This document shows, in pieces, positions 37,591 through 48,362 of a DNA stretch of 64,000 bases. Source of the stretch: Castor canadensis. Its lineage: Eukaryota; Chordata; Mammalia; Rodentia; Castoridae. The translations under genes and the position numbers were made by a program. The first letter of the stretch is position 1, and every line of letters starts with the position of its first letter. The DNA lies in NCBI RefSeq assembly GCF_047511655.1, contig NC_133392.1, positions 20,164,001 through 20,228,000 on the forward strand, given 5' to 3'. Below the pieces are notes generated by a model. That model was not told the origin of the DNA. It searched no databases and was given only the letters and a program-made list of their open reading frames with translations.

Positions 37591-37805
37591 GCAACAGTCT
37601 CTAAAATCATTATTGATTCATTTTCAAATATATACTTTATTTAACCTGACATATCCAGAAATTACCATTTCAAAATGCTAATAATAGGATTATTTTTCAA
37701 ATGGAAGCCTTGAAGATTTTGTATCTTCAAAACATTTCAAGGCTTCAAACCACATGTAAAGTAGGTTACCTGTACCGGGTGGTACACCTGTGTTTTCTTT
37801 GTTCT

Positions 37806-37883
37806 TGTTTTGGCAGTGCTGGGAATTGTGCCCAGAGCCTCCTGGTAGGTATGTGCTCTACAACTGAGCGACAGCCCCAGCCC
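37806..37883 (-). mobile_element. ID-like SINE
   Basis: TTTTGGCAGTGCTGGGAATT, GAGCCTCCTGGTAGGTATG, then CAACTGAGCGACAGCCCCAG. Confidence 0.8.
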
Positions 37884-38394
37884 TGACTTGATCATTAATA
37901 GCAACCGAAACCCCCTGCAGTCTCCACTTCAGTAAGGTTCATCCACCTTCTCCACTCAGTGATGGGTCCTACCAAGTCTGAGGGAAACCAATCCATTTGT
38001 AAGGACGTCAAAGCAGGCAAAAGAGGAAATGAAAATCTTTCCGTCAGCTACTGCAATAAGCCAAGAAGTACAAAATCCATCCTACAACTACTTCCCCAGT
38101 CTGCATCCCTCCTAAGGGAAGGGAAATGCAGTGGCATGAACTGACAAACTTAAGAAGGAAAACTGAAACTAGGGAAAGCTTATTCTTTCCTGCTGTGATG
38201 CTAGGGAGCACTGTGTCTCCAGAAGAAGATCTGGACCGTGTACCTGAATACAGATTCCTCAGCTGAGAACAGAAACTGCAGCTGGGAATGAAGGTTTTGA
38301 GCATCTGAACTGATACACTGGAGTTGCAAAACTCTATATTGGAGGTGATCAGCAAAAGGATGGTGAGAATGTCAGTGAGAGACATAATCAGTTT

Positions 38395-38592
38395 GTCGAT
38401 CCAATCAGTGATTGATCTAATTAGCAGTTTCCAACCAGTCACTGGTTGATCCAATGAGGGGCTGATCCAACTTGAGTCCAATCCAGTCAGTGACTGATCT
38501 AAATTAGCAGCTAATCCTAATTAGTGGATGATCTAATCAGAGATGTGATCCAACTAGTTGCAAATCTCATCAGGATTGGCCCAATCAGAGTG
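38395..38592. repeat. Palindrome-dense degenerate repeat block
   Basis: Variants of GATCCAATCAGTGATTGATC and CTAATTAG recur about every 30-50 bases. Short palindromes lie at 38403-38413 (AATCAGTGATT), 38433-38447 (AACCAGTCACTGGTT), 38484-38496 (CAGTCAGTGACTG), 38503-38515 (ATTAGCAGCTAAT), 38551-38560 (CAACTAGTTG) and 38574-38586 (GATTGGCCCAATC). CTAATTAG occurs at 38417-38424 and 38517-38524. I do not recognise a family. Confidence 0.75.
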
Positions 38593-38645
38593 GTATAGCA
38601 TTTATGTAGCATCTGCAAGGCTCTGGGTTCCACAATCAGCACAAT
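38588..38645 (+). mobile_element. ID-like SINE fragment
   Basis: GAGTGGTATAGCATTTATGT and GCTCTGGGTTCCACAATCAG resemble the core of an ID copy. Confidence 0.5.
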
Positions 38646-38689
38646 GCTGTTAATAAAGGCCACTGCTCTTCCATCCAGGCATTCATTTG

Positions 38690-39005
38690 GTGAACATGAA
38701 CCAAATTCCCAAATTCAAGTCAGATACTGCCAGGTGCTGGGCCCTGAAGGCCATCCCAGTAATGTCAGAGGCTGCAAAGTCAACATCAAGGCACCGGTGT
38801 CGGAGAACTAGAGCAAAAAGTTTTTAAGCACAATAAACAGCAGTGCAAAGGCTCTAGGATGGAAATGAGCATGGTGTGTTCAAGGGGGAAAAAAGCCACG
38901 TCAGCCAGATCGTAGGAGACAAAGGACTGAGTGGTAGGACTTTGTAGGCTACAGATTTTATCTAATTGCAAACTGGGAAGCCACTGAAGGACTACACACA
39001 GAGAA
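38690..39005 (+). mobile_element. Ancient interspersed repeat relic, family not identified
   Basis: TGCCAGGTGCTGGGCCCTGA near the start, and TTTGTAGGCTACAGATTTTA with ACTGGGAAGCCACTGAAGG near the end, resemble old repeats common in mammalian introns. I cannot name the family with confidence. Confidence 0.45.
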
Positions 39006-39299
39006 AGGACATAACTGTGTATCCTTTGAGAAGGTCACACTTGCTACCATGTGGAGAATGAAATGTTAAGGAGAAACAAGCAGTTGCAGTCAACAGAAAA
39101 TAACACTCTTCCTTTACAGTGTTTCTTAGTCCTCTCTCTTTCTGTCTGTTCCCAGCTCTATCACCAGGTGCTAGCTTACATCTGGTTTCTACATGGCCTA
39201 CTTCAAAAGCATCCAAACCTATCTCTCTGCTTCTGTAGCTGAAGAGTAGTTTTTTTAATGCTTTGATCATTAAAAAATGATCTATGTTTTTGCTACAGA

Positions 39300-39800
39300 A
39301 GCCTCAAATTCTCACCCCCTGCCATCTAAATAAATTCCAAATTCTTTGATATTCAGTAACATTCCACATATCTAATCCCAAACTATCTTTAGCCTCATCT
39401 CCTACTACTAATTTGGTAAGGCTACTATTTCACTCAGCATGTTCTACTCACTCTCTCCTGGACACAACTTATGATCCCTACTTCAATAGCTCTACTCACA
39501 CCAACACCTTTCCTTAATTCTTTTTTTTTTTATTTTTTTTGTAGAACTGGGACTTGAACTCAGGGCCTTGCATTTGCTAGGCAGGCACTCTCTCTACTAC
39601 TGAACCACAACCCCAGGCCTGTTATTCTTTTCTTATATTCAAATTCTCTTTCTTCTTCATTACTCAGTATACGTTCTTCTTGACTACCCAGGGCAATGGC
39701 TTTTTGACAATGATCCAGGGTATTCTAATATCATAATCCAGCTTACCAAAGTCTCACAATTCTACATTCAACTTTACTTCAAACAGTGCACTTTTGTATT
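39300..39800 (+). mobile_element. L2 fragment split by an ID SINE
   Basis: CTAAATAAATTCCAAATTCT, AGCCTCATCTCCTACTACTA and TCTACTCACACCAACACC follow the L2 ORF-to-3' order. After the SINE at 39520-39620 similar sequence continues. It is highly diverged. Confidence 0.6.
39520..39620 (-). mobile_element. tRNA/ID-type SINE
   Basis: T-run, GGACTTGAACTCAGGGCCTT, GCATTTGCTAGGCAGGCACT, CTGAACCACAACCCCAGG. Confidence 0.83.
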
Positions 39801-40156
39801 TTATGTTCTATTTCTTTCTCAAAATGACTTACTAAAATGCTTGCATAATGGGCTTCAAATTTCAGTTTAAAAACACTTCTCAAAGCCCCCTTAGAGACAT
39901 TAACTGGTCACTAAACTAGATCATGGTATTGAAAGATAAAACTTATAAACACTGAGCTATAATGACCTTAGCCTATGGATATGATAGCATCTGCATCTAC
40001 TTCATTTTATGTTTCACAATGTCAAGCACAGTATTTATTAATCATTGCTGTAATAGAAAGACAGACATTAAACATGGTGACCATATCATGATCACACAAA
40101 TTCATAATCAGGAGTAGTTTGTGTTCACATCTATCTTGTCTCAAAATGTAATTATC

Positions 40157-40232
40157 AGAGGATGGGGATGCAGCTCAGTGGTTAAGTGTTTGACTAGCAT
40201 CATGAGGCCCTGGGTTCGATCCCCAATACTGT
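40157..40232 (+). mobile_element. ID SINE
   Basis: GGATGGGGATGCAGCTCAGT and CCTGGGTTCGATCCCCAATA are well-preserved A-box and B-box regions. Its tail is replaced by a GA-rich microsatellite. Confidence 0.87.
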
Positions 40233-40313
40233 TAAAAAAGAAAGAGAGGAAGAGAGAGAGAAGGGAGAGAGAGAAGAGAGAGAGAAAGGAGAGAGACAGA
40301 GAGACAGAGAGAT
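40233..40313 (+). repeat. (GA)n-rich tract
   Basis: A GAGAGA/GGGAGA array grown from the ID tail. Serine/leucine-rich and Arg/Glu-rich ORFs over it are artefacts. Confidence 0.9.
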
Positions 40314-41525
40314 ATGTAATTATGATGGTCAAATAGCCAGTTTTCAACGAGACTTTGCACCATTTGTTCTGCTTGCCTACCTTATGTAATTATAAAATAC
40401 CCTTGTATAACAAAAGAACACAGTAAGAGCTCCACAAATGCTAATTTTAAGCTTTCCATCAGAGGTTTGTGAAAGTTCCTATATAAGGAGGACACCTGTT
40501 ACCACTCACTGGACGTCATTCTCTTATCACAAATAGTCACTTCTGCTCTGCTCAGGGAGGCATTATTAATCCAGTGTCCTCACTTGGCCCTTCCAGCTTT
40601 GCCAAAGTTGTAATAAGGGTAAGCCTTTTGTTTCAATGGAATGACAGCTATTAAGGTTGAATGGCCTCTCCTGCAGTCAGCACTAAGGTTCTTTGACCAT
40701 TAAAGTCTTGTTAAAGTTGTTGACTCTATAGAAAACATCAGTAATTTGAATTAAGAAAATGAAAAAGTAATGAAGCAATCCAAAATCTGTACTGAATAGT
40801 TTCTTCTCTGGCAAAGAACCCAACTCCTAAAATAAGCCAATAGACAAAGTAAATTCTTAATTCCTCAACCTCAAAGACTCATTAAATCTACCATTAGCTA
40901 ATTCATACAGGTTCCTGAGGAATGCAGAACACCCAGGTACTCTGTTTTCCCTCCACTTCCACATCCTAGGCCTGTATGACCTGCTGTGGGACACCTAGGC
41001 CAGGTTAAACATAACCAACATGGTTTTAGGAAGAAACCAACTCCAAGAGCCTATCCAAGAAAGGATATGAATTTCTGTATTTTGAAATCACTGATAGCTC
41101 CTCAATGAGCTATAGGCATCCTGGGTAATTGTAGGTTAAAATAAAGTACCCAGACCCCAAATCTCCATCATTAAGCTTTGCTTTCAGATGTGAGAGCATG
41201 AACCTTAACATTTGTTAGCTACTGTCTCTACAAGGCCAGAACCCAGACCTTCAACAATCTTTGAGATTCATTTAAAAGAGCCATCTGGAATTACTCTGCC
41301 ATTCACTAATAATTAAAAATTACCTAGTCTATTTCTCACTGCATTTGACTCAATGGGAAAAACCCACTAACTCAGAGCTGTACATGTAAAATGTTAGAAC
41401 CAAACTGAAAAGGAAAAAAGTGTCTTATGCGTGACCATAATATATAAAGCGGCAAAATTTCCACAATATGTATCACTTCAAGAATGGCTTTTTAGAATAC
41501 AAAACTGAATGACCGTTTTCTGTTT

Positions 41526-41748
41526 GTTTTGCTTTGTGATACTGGAGGTTGAACCCAGCGCCTCATATATCCTAGGCAAGGGCTCTTATCACTTGAGCTC
41601 CACTCCTAGTCCTTTTGTTCATATTTTTTGTTTTTGATATAGGGTCTCACTAGCTTTGCCTGGGCTGGGACGGTCTCCAACTTGAGATCCTCCTGCCTCC
41701 ACCTCCTGAGTAGCTGGGATTATAGGCATCTACCATCATGCCTGGCTT
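41526..41748 (-). mobile_element. Dimeric tRNA/B1-like SINE
   Basis: TGTGATACTGGAGGTTGAAC, CTCTTATCACTTGAGCTCCA, then B1-like CTCACTAGCTTTGCCTGGGC and GCTGGGATTATAGGCATCTA. Confidence 0.85.
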
Positions 41749-42224
41749 GAATCACCACTTTGGTGGTGAATCACTTTCCTCACATAAGATCATACTCAAA
41801 GGCAGACAACAGGTAAAGGCAAAATGTTATTTATTTTAAAGGTTGCAAAAGCTGCATTAATTATTTTCTTTACTATACCAAACAAAATATGCATGTTGGT
41901 TAAAAGAATTATTAAACGGTACTAGGTGGGGGTCTAATAAAATGTAGTAACATGTAGACTGAAATTTTTAAATATGTTGCTATGCTACTTTCCTGCTAAG
42001 CATACCTCCTACCCCTACCTTTCAACGGTCCTGTGTTCTGTTAGATCACAAGCTGGTAACTTTCCAGAAGTGGAGTATGGGTTATTACATTTGAATTTTC
42101 TTTTGGCACTGACCCTCTGACACATACTACTAAATTAGTTTTATTTCTAGTGATAAAAATCCTCTTGAAAAACAAATGTATCTTGAAAAGGTTAATCCCA
42201 TATCACATTTCAGTTAAGCCTCAG

Positions 42225-42277
42225 GGAAGACAGAGAGGGAAGGAGGGGGACAAAGTGGGAGAGAGAGGAGGAAATAA
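42225..42277 (+). repeat. Purine-rich tract
   Basis: GACAGAGAGGGAAGGAGGGG and onward, low-complexity GA sequence. Confidence 0.75.
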
Positions 42278-42775
42278 TTTGAGAAAAAAGAAATGAATGT
42301 CTACTAGTCCTTCTAGATTAATAAAGACTGTCTACCAGAAGATGATAAGGGACCCATGCCTTAAATGAGATAGCACAGGACATCTACATGCTATACCTGT
42401 GACAGTCAGATACTAGATTAAGTAGCTTATAGGACACATCAAAGTGACAGTATGAGAGATGAACCCATCATAATCTCTGATTTTTTTTTTACTGCAGTAA
42501 GTCAGAAGTGATATGTAGAATACACTGAACAAAATTTACTCAAAGGTTTTAAAAACTTCATTCCAAATAGTTAATAAAAAAATCTCTTTATTCCAGTATT
42601 CAAAGTTTCTTCCAGGTTTCCAATGGGGTGACCAATAGCCATATCCATCAAGATGAAATAATTATAAAATCCACATCAGTATTTAACCCATGGAACCCCA
42701 AATATACTACATGCTCTAATTTAGCATAAACTTCAATGTTAGGTTTATTTTTAGAATTGTCAAAGCTACCATTTC

Positions 42776-42996
42776 TTTTTTTCTTTCTTTCTTTTTTGGT
42801 GGGACTAGAGTTTGAACTCATGAATTTGCACTTGCAAAGGTACCTTGCTACTTGAGCCAAACCTCCAGTTCATTTTGCTTTTGTTATTTTGGGTCTTGAA
42901 AACTATTTGCCTGGGCTAGCCTCAAACCTCAGTCCTCCTGATCTCAGCCTCCCAAGTAGCTAGGATTATAGGTGTGAGTTACTGGCACTTGGCTGG
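42776..42996 (-). mobile_element. Dimeric tRNA/B1-like SINE
   Basis: CTTTTTTGGTGGGACTAGAG, CTACTTGAGCCAAACCTCCA, then CCTGGGCTAGCCTCAAACCT and AGGATTATAGGTGTGAGTTA. Confidence 0.85.
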
Positions 42997-43649
42997 CCTA
43001 TGATTTCTTGGTCTTTTTTATATTTTTTGCCATGAATAGCTAGTTATTTCCTTTAAACCATTCTTATCTTTAACATACCAGAAATATAAGGCAGAAAATA
43101 CATTTTTTAAAAGGGAGGCTCTCCTGCTGAATGAACTGCTTTGCCACTAACAGAATGTCTTTGACTAGACCACCGAACTTTGAGTTCCAGCGTTAACCTT
43201 CACTCAATATAAAAGTCACCACCTGCTGTATATGCATCAAATGCCAGGCACTGACAATACAAAACTGAACAACACAGAATCCTTGCCTGTGAGGGAGTCA
43301 TTGTCATTTAGAAGAAAAGCATATAAAAAATAATTATAATTGGTCTTAAAACAGGAACATAAACAGAGCATTGTGAGGAAAAAAAAAAAGTGGCAAAAGC
43401 CAACTAAGTGTCTAAAGGACTGTGCTAAGCCTTTTCAAGAGGATTTAACATTTACATGCATTGGTTATGAGGCAGTGAGGCCAGTCAATTTGTAAGGTCC
43501 CTTCTAGTTAGAAAAAATGTGATAAATAGTTGAAAGATGTGATATTTTGTTGTTAAAAATGGTTGGTATTGACAATTCCAGTTGGTTATTAATCTAATCT
43601 CTGCCATAAAGAGAATTATTTTACTCATACAATTCTTGTGTTTTCTCTC

Positions 43650-44190
43650 ATACTTATCCTTTTCCTATAAATGGCAATACCATCTAACCATTAATTTCCA
43701 TTGCTTCTATTTAGTCTGCTTCTGTCTCTATGGCCATCCTTATCTCTCTCCTGTATTACTGCACTAGCTTTTAAAAGGGTTTTCAAGCCTCTGATATCCC
43801 TCACCCAACCACCCAATTCTTCACAGTGATCTTTCCCAATATAATCATGTTACACTCCATCTTAAAATGATCAATTGCTACCTTGTGTAGCGCAAGATGA
43901 GACTCTTCAACATCTGCCATGGCATACCTTGAGCTACAATCCTTCATACCCATTCTGAACCTCTTGCAGTTCCCTTAGTACACAGTGCTTGAGACTCTTC
44001 AAAGTCAGCATCCTCTAGTAAATATCCTCTGCTTCTCAACAGCCATACTTACTACATTATACAGTGTTTTAATCAACATCTTTCTCCCCCACAAAGCATG
44101 AGTTCCTTAAGGACAGAAATTATCTTAAATATTCTTATGTTTCCTATGTAGAGCAGTCTCCCTGCCTGACAATGACATTACAGTACACGC
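43650..44190 (+). mobile_element. L2 fragment, long
   Basis: The order matches L2 near its 3' end: CACAGTGATCTTTCCCAATA, CATGTTACACTCCATCTTAA, GGCATACCTTGAGCTACAAT, then CCCACAAAGCATGAGTTCCT, AGGACAGAAATTATCTT and GTAGAGCAGTCTCCCTGCCT. It is old and dead, 380 bases downstream (minus strand) of the microexon. Confidence 0.75.
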
Positions 44191-44572
44191 TTCGCAATGG
44201 AATGAACAAACTGCAAAGAAAGATTCAATGCACTCCAATGTCATGTTTATTACCTACTCCACAACTTAATCCTTTAGCAAGATTATATTTAAGCCATGAG
44301 CCTATCACGATTAACTTGTTCTCAAAGATAGAAATAAAGAAAGCAACCTCAAAAACTCAAATTCAAATGTGCTTAAAACTTGTTTACTTGAAGGTTTAAA
44401 GAATGTAAGTGTACTTTTTAAGTCATCAGAGGGCAGATCCATATCAGAGTCATATGCCATATGTTTTAAAAGAAAATTATGACTACATATGCACTTCTAC
44501 GTTATTTTACAGGTAAAATGGTGAGTCGGCTTCGTAAACATAGTGAAAGTGGCACCTCCATCACTGACTCAC

Positions 44573-44602
44573 CGATTCTTTTCCAGCTCGTTGTGTGTAG
44601 AT
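44573..44602 (-). CDS. MXI1: MXI1 30-nt microexon: core of the DNA-binding basic region
   Basis: This 30-base exon supplies, with two bases from the upstream exon, residues RSTHNELEKN and the start of the next Arg. His and Glu of THNELEKNR and the following Arg residues are the bHLH contacts to the CACGTG E-box. The acceptor is TTTCTTTTAG (44603-44604 = AG) and the donor CG|GTGAGT (44572-44571 = GT) is strong. It enters in phase 2 and leaves in phase 2, so its length is a multiple of three. A microexon at this position is a shared feature of MXD-family genes as I recall. It is too short for ORF finders and was located by joining phases on either side. Confidence 0.95.
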
Positions 44603-44837
44603 CTAAAAGAAAGGGGAAAAAGAGAGCATTAGCCATGCTTGTTAATAGGGCTACAGAAAGAAGACTAGGTTAGTCACTGCTATACAACAATCAGTGTGTT
44701 TAACAACGGTCAGACATCTATCAATCTCAGTCATCAAAAGGAAATGGTCTACGTTCATTACATTCATAAAGACTGTTCATTCAAATATAGTGTTTTCAGA
44801 CTGGGAGAATCACATTTCAAGGCCATCTCAACCAACA

Positions 44838-45036
44838 AATCAGGTAGTAGTGGCACATGTCTGTAATCCTAGCTGTGTGGGGCATAGGTAGGAGGATCAC
44901 AGTTTAAGGCTGACCCTGGGCAAAATTATAAGACTCTATCTGAAAAACAGCTAAAGCAAAAAGGGCTGAAGGCACAGCTCAAGAGGTAGCAAGTGCAAAG
45001 GTCCAGAGTACAAACCCCACTACGGCCAAAAAAACA
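44838..45036 (+). mobile_element. Dimeric B1-like/tRNA SINE
   Basis: GTAGTAGTGGCACATGTCTG, GGAGGATCACAGTTTAAGGC, then GGGCTGAAGGCACAGCTCAA and GAGTACAAACCCCACTACGG. Confidence 0.82.
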
Positions 45037-45611
45037 ACTCTAAATATTCTGAAACTGGAGAATTTCATTCTTATTCTAATAAAATTAATACTTGTACATA
45101 CTCTCCTGCTTACTTATAGCATCGTATATTTTGATTTGTAGATAATATGTCAGAAATTTTAATTCAAACATAATCCCACTTTTGTTTTAAAAGGGGAAAA
45201 AAAGATGTGTGTAATAAGACCTCCTCCTCCTCCTCCATTTCCATCTACCTACTCCTAAACACAGAGAAGAAAGTTTTGGCTAGCATAGACACTGAAACAG
45301 GCTTGCCTTACTACTAAGTAACACATGCAAATTCAAGCCCTCCCACCTTTTGTGTGAAACAAACAAGAAAAAGTTATGCAAGGGAGAAAATTCTATTAAT
45401 ATAAATAAATAAAAGATGCATATTAATAAAATTGGGACTTTCTTTTTTATCTTTATATTTTTATGACACATTTTTTAAAGACTAGAAGGATGTCACTGAA
45501 AATGCGAAACGGTACTTCCCATCTTTTAAGCAAACATCTATTGAACAGTGCGCTAAGCATTTAAAACATATTATTTTATCTCTAAAACAACCGTGGGGTT
45601 TTTGTTTGTTT

Positions 45612-45724
45612 GTTTTTTACACAGGGTCTCCATGTGTAGCCCATGCTAGCCTTGAACTTTCCATCCTTCTACCTTTGCCTCCTGAGTGCTGGGATTACAG
45701 TTGTGCACCTCCACAGCCTGTGCA
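45612..45724 (-). mobile_element. B1-like SINE
   Basis: TTTTACACAGGGTCTCCATG, CCATGCTAGCCTTGAACTTT, GAGTGCTGGGATTACAGTTG. Confidence 0.85.
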
Positions 45725-45889
45725 GCGACCACTGCTTTATAAGCAAGAATAGTGAGGCTCAGAGAAGTTTGGCCAAGAGCCAAACTTCTATCCCAAGGAG
45801 CAACACAGCCATGATCTAAAAGCCTGAAAACCTTACTCCAAACCCCAAGTTTTTCTAACCACCTACTGAATAAACGTTAAAGGTACACA

Positions 45890-46400
45890 ATCTAAAGTCT
45901 AGACTGCCTGGGTTCAAATACCACATGGCCTTAGCAAGCACATTTCATTTCTCTGTGGTTAGTTTCCTCATCTATGAAAAAGGAAAAACAACAGTATAGT
46001 TAGCTCTCTGTATCTACAGTTTCACATCTGTATTCAACCAACTGTGGATTGAAAATATTTAGGAAAAAAGTGTGTTTACACTGAATGTGTACAGACTTTT
46101 TAAAATTATTCCCTACATGATAATACAGTTACAACTATTTACACAGGGCTCACGTTGTATCAGGTATTGTAAGTAATCTAAAGATGGCTTAAGGGACACA
46201 AGAAGATGTGAATCCATTATGTACAGACACCACACCGTTTTATACAATGGACTTGAGTGTCAATGAGTTTTGCTTACTGTGAGGGTTGTGGAACCAATTC
46301 CTGCAGATACCAAGGGATGGCAGTAACTTGCCTCATGATTGTTGTAAGGGTTAACAAGTTTATACTGAGCAACAAATTATAATAAACTCTACAGAAAGTC
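45890..46400 (+). mobile_element. MIR element split by a MER2-like transposon
   Basis: The left MIR part is 45890-45994 (GACTGCCTGGGTTCAAATAC, TTTCCTCATCTATGAAAAAG). The right part resumes at 46326 (ACTTGCCTCATGATTGTTGT, AAGGGTTAAC). The two halves join in the normal MIR order with the DNA transposon removed. Confidence 0.8.
45997..46323. mobile_element. MER2-like (TcMar-Tigger) non-autonomous DNA transposon
   Basis: About 327 bp starting TAGTTAGCTCTCTGTATC and ending GATACCAAGGGATGGCAG. Internal phrases such as TTCAACCAACTGTGGATTGA, GTACAGACTTTTTAAAATTA, TATCAGGTATTGTAAGTAAT and GGACTTGAGTGTCAATGAG match the MER2 pattern I recall. It is flanked by TA on both sides (45995-45996, 46324-46325), the mariner-type target duplication. 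Terminal inverted repeats are decayed and there is no coding capacity. Confidence 0.82.
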
Positions 46401-46486
46401 AGTTACTATTAGAGTTATTTTATATGAGTTTCCTTCAATGAACATGTGTTACTTTGATAAGAACTCAGTATTAACAACAGGAATTT

Positions 46487-46555
46487 CTTTTTCTTTTTTT
46501 TTTTGTGGCACTGGAGTTTGCGTGAGTCAGGGACTCATGCTTGCTAGGCAGGCAT
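46487..46555 (-). mobile_element. 5'-truncated tRNA-derived SINE
   Basis: T-run, GGCACTGGAGTTTGCGTGAG, CATGCTTGCTAGGCAGGCA, then an abrupt end. A perfect 10-base duplication ACAGGAATTT flanks it (46477-46486 and 46556-46565). Confidence 0.85.
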
Positions 46556-48164
46556 ACAGGAATTTTAAGTAGAAGAATTTAACCTTCTATCAATAAAACT
46601 TTAATCATTTTACATATCTGGTTAATGCCAAAAGCTTTCAGAATATTATGTTATCGACTGCTTCAATCTGATTTACTATTCTAATGAATACGTAATAATC
46701 AGGTTCCCAAACCATAAAAATAAAAGAGTTTTTTCAGGCTTCATAATTTGTGGAAATTTTACCCACTGTCTTAGTTTAAGGCTTACTTCTCATCTACCTT
46801 TTGCTTTCTTAACAGTTTCATAATGTCCAAGTGACATGGGATGAGAAAGACTGAAGCTCATTTCAAAGACATTATCTTAATAAAAATACTTCTCCCTCAA
46901 AAAACGTAGAAAAGCATCTTAGGATGTTTCAAATGCGTCAGACAAATTAACAAGCACACATACTTGCTGTTAATTCAGATGAAAGAAACTATAAAAACAT
47001 AGTTAAAACTTCTAGGTTCTGCATCTTCTCAGCACTCAAAACTCAATAAATTACAATAAAACCTCTATTGCCATATGAATAATACAAGTTTTGATCTTTT
47101 TTGTTTCACTGAAATGAAACTTACTGAAATGTTAAAGCAGTAAGTTAAAAGAAGGAAATGGCATATATTAAAAAGACAAAAAAACATAAACCATCCTTCA
47201 AAATGTGAATGATTGATCGATGATGGTTCTCTTCCCCTCTTCACAAGCAAGTTTGGGTGTAATTGCCTTTCTCTGGGAAGAAAACTAAGACAAGTAAAAC
47301 AAAAAAGGAGACAATACACACTTAAAATACTAGAGTAAGTAGTAAATGGAAACATTATAGGGAGAGATGAGTAGATTTCTGGTTTACTGTAAACTTGTTC
47401 TAAACAATCTGGCAATCCCATTGATAGCCATGAATGCAAAAGATAATATATTCAATGGTAACCAATTGTGGGATTTCAATATTGTATTGAGCCTATTATA
47501 AAAGCTAGCATAAAAAGAATATAATCTGACCCACCACTGTGAACAAAAATTAAAGCAGCAGGTTCTTTCTACCTCTCCCTTTTATTATTTGTCTTCTATA
47601 ACAACAAAAAAAGATTACTAAGAATATAAACCTTTTCACCAAGCCAGGAAATGCATTCTACATTTAGTTATACCACTAGCAAAACTTAACAAGATTCCCA
47701 AATAACAAGAAACAAAAATGTCCACAGATATGCTAATTATTACCATATTGCCATGCTCTCCAATTTTTCTCCTATTTTCATTAGTTTTTGCATAAACCAT
47801 CAAGTCAAAAACTACTGAGTACATTCATGGTGAAAGGCCATATCAGGCGGCACAGTCTCCAGTTGTAAATTAAGACGTGTACAGGAATTATAACTGAGAG
47901 CAAAATAAAAATAACACGAAAGGTACAACTGTTGTGAGAGTTCAAAGAAGGCAGAGTTTACCTCCAAATTGGGCACGGGGACAATTGCAGAAAAAGCTGG
48001 CAATCGATGTGGGGCTCACATGATGTGTGCATTTGCTACTAGCAATATCTAGAGCCTGTTAAGAAGATGCTATTCCAAGTGGAAGGAATAAGATAAGCAA
48101 ACAAGCAGATCTGTGGGTCCAAACCAAAACCAGGGAACAATGTACAGGTATCATAAAAAGTCTT

Positions 48165-48362
48165 AAGTTTAATTATTAACTCTGTCACTCACATTAGCTA
48201 TGTAACTTTGGGACAAATTATTTAACCTCTCTGAACCAGTTTCCTGATTTGTAAAAGTAGAGTATTACCCTGTACCGTGGCTGGGTTATTTTGAGAACTG
48301 GAGAAAATATGTGAAAGCACCTCACACAAAGAAGTATTCACTAAATGTCAGCTACTGCTACC
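48165..48362 (+). mobile_element. MIR element
   Basis: TTAGCTATGTAACTTTGGGA, CCTCTCTGAACCAGTTTCCT, TTTGTAAAAGTAGAGTATTA and CACTAAATGTCAGCTACTG follow the MIR order clearly. A short reverse B1 scrap follows to about 48405. Confidence 0.82.

Noticed and set aside
38044-38481. 145-codon minus-strand ORF, the longest in the window
   Set aside because: It starts inside the palindrome-dense block, has no recognisable domain and irregular composition, and lies in an MXI1 intron. A chance frame is the simplest reading.
40157-40232. tRNA gene
   Set aside because: The box A/box B-like parts belong to an ID SINE; there is no complete cloverleaf and the unit recurs as dispersed copies.
40121-40347. 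ORFs on both strands over a GA-rich stretch
   Set aside because: They arise from an ID SINE and its (GA)n tail.
41752-41776. Inverted repeat TCACCAC...GTGGTGA just past a SINE
   Set aside because: Only 7-bp arms at the edge of a degraded repeat, expected by chance in a window this size.
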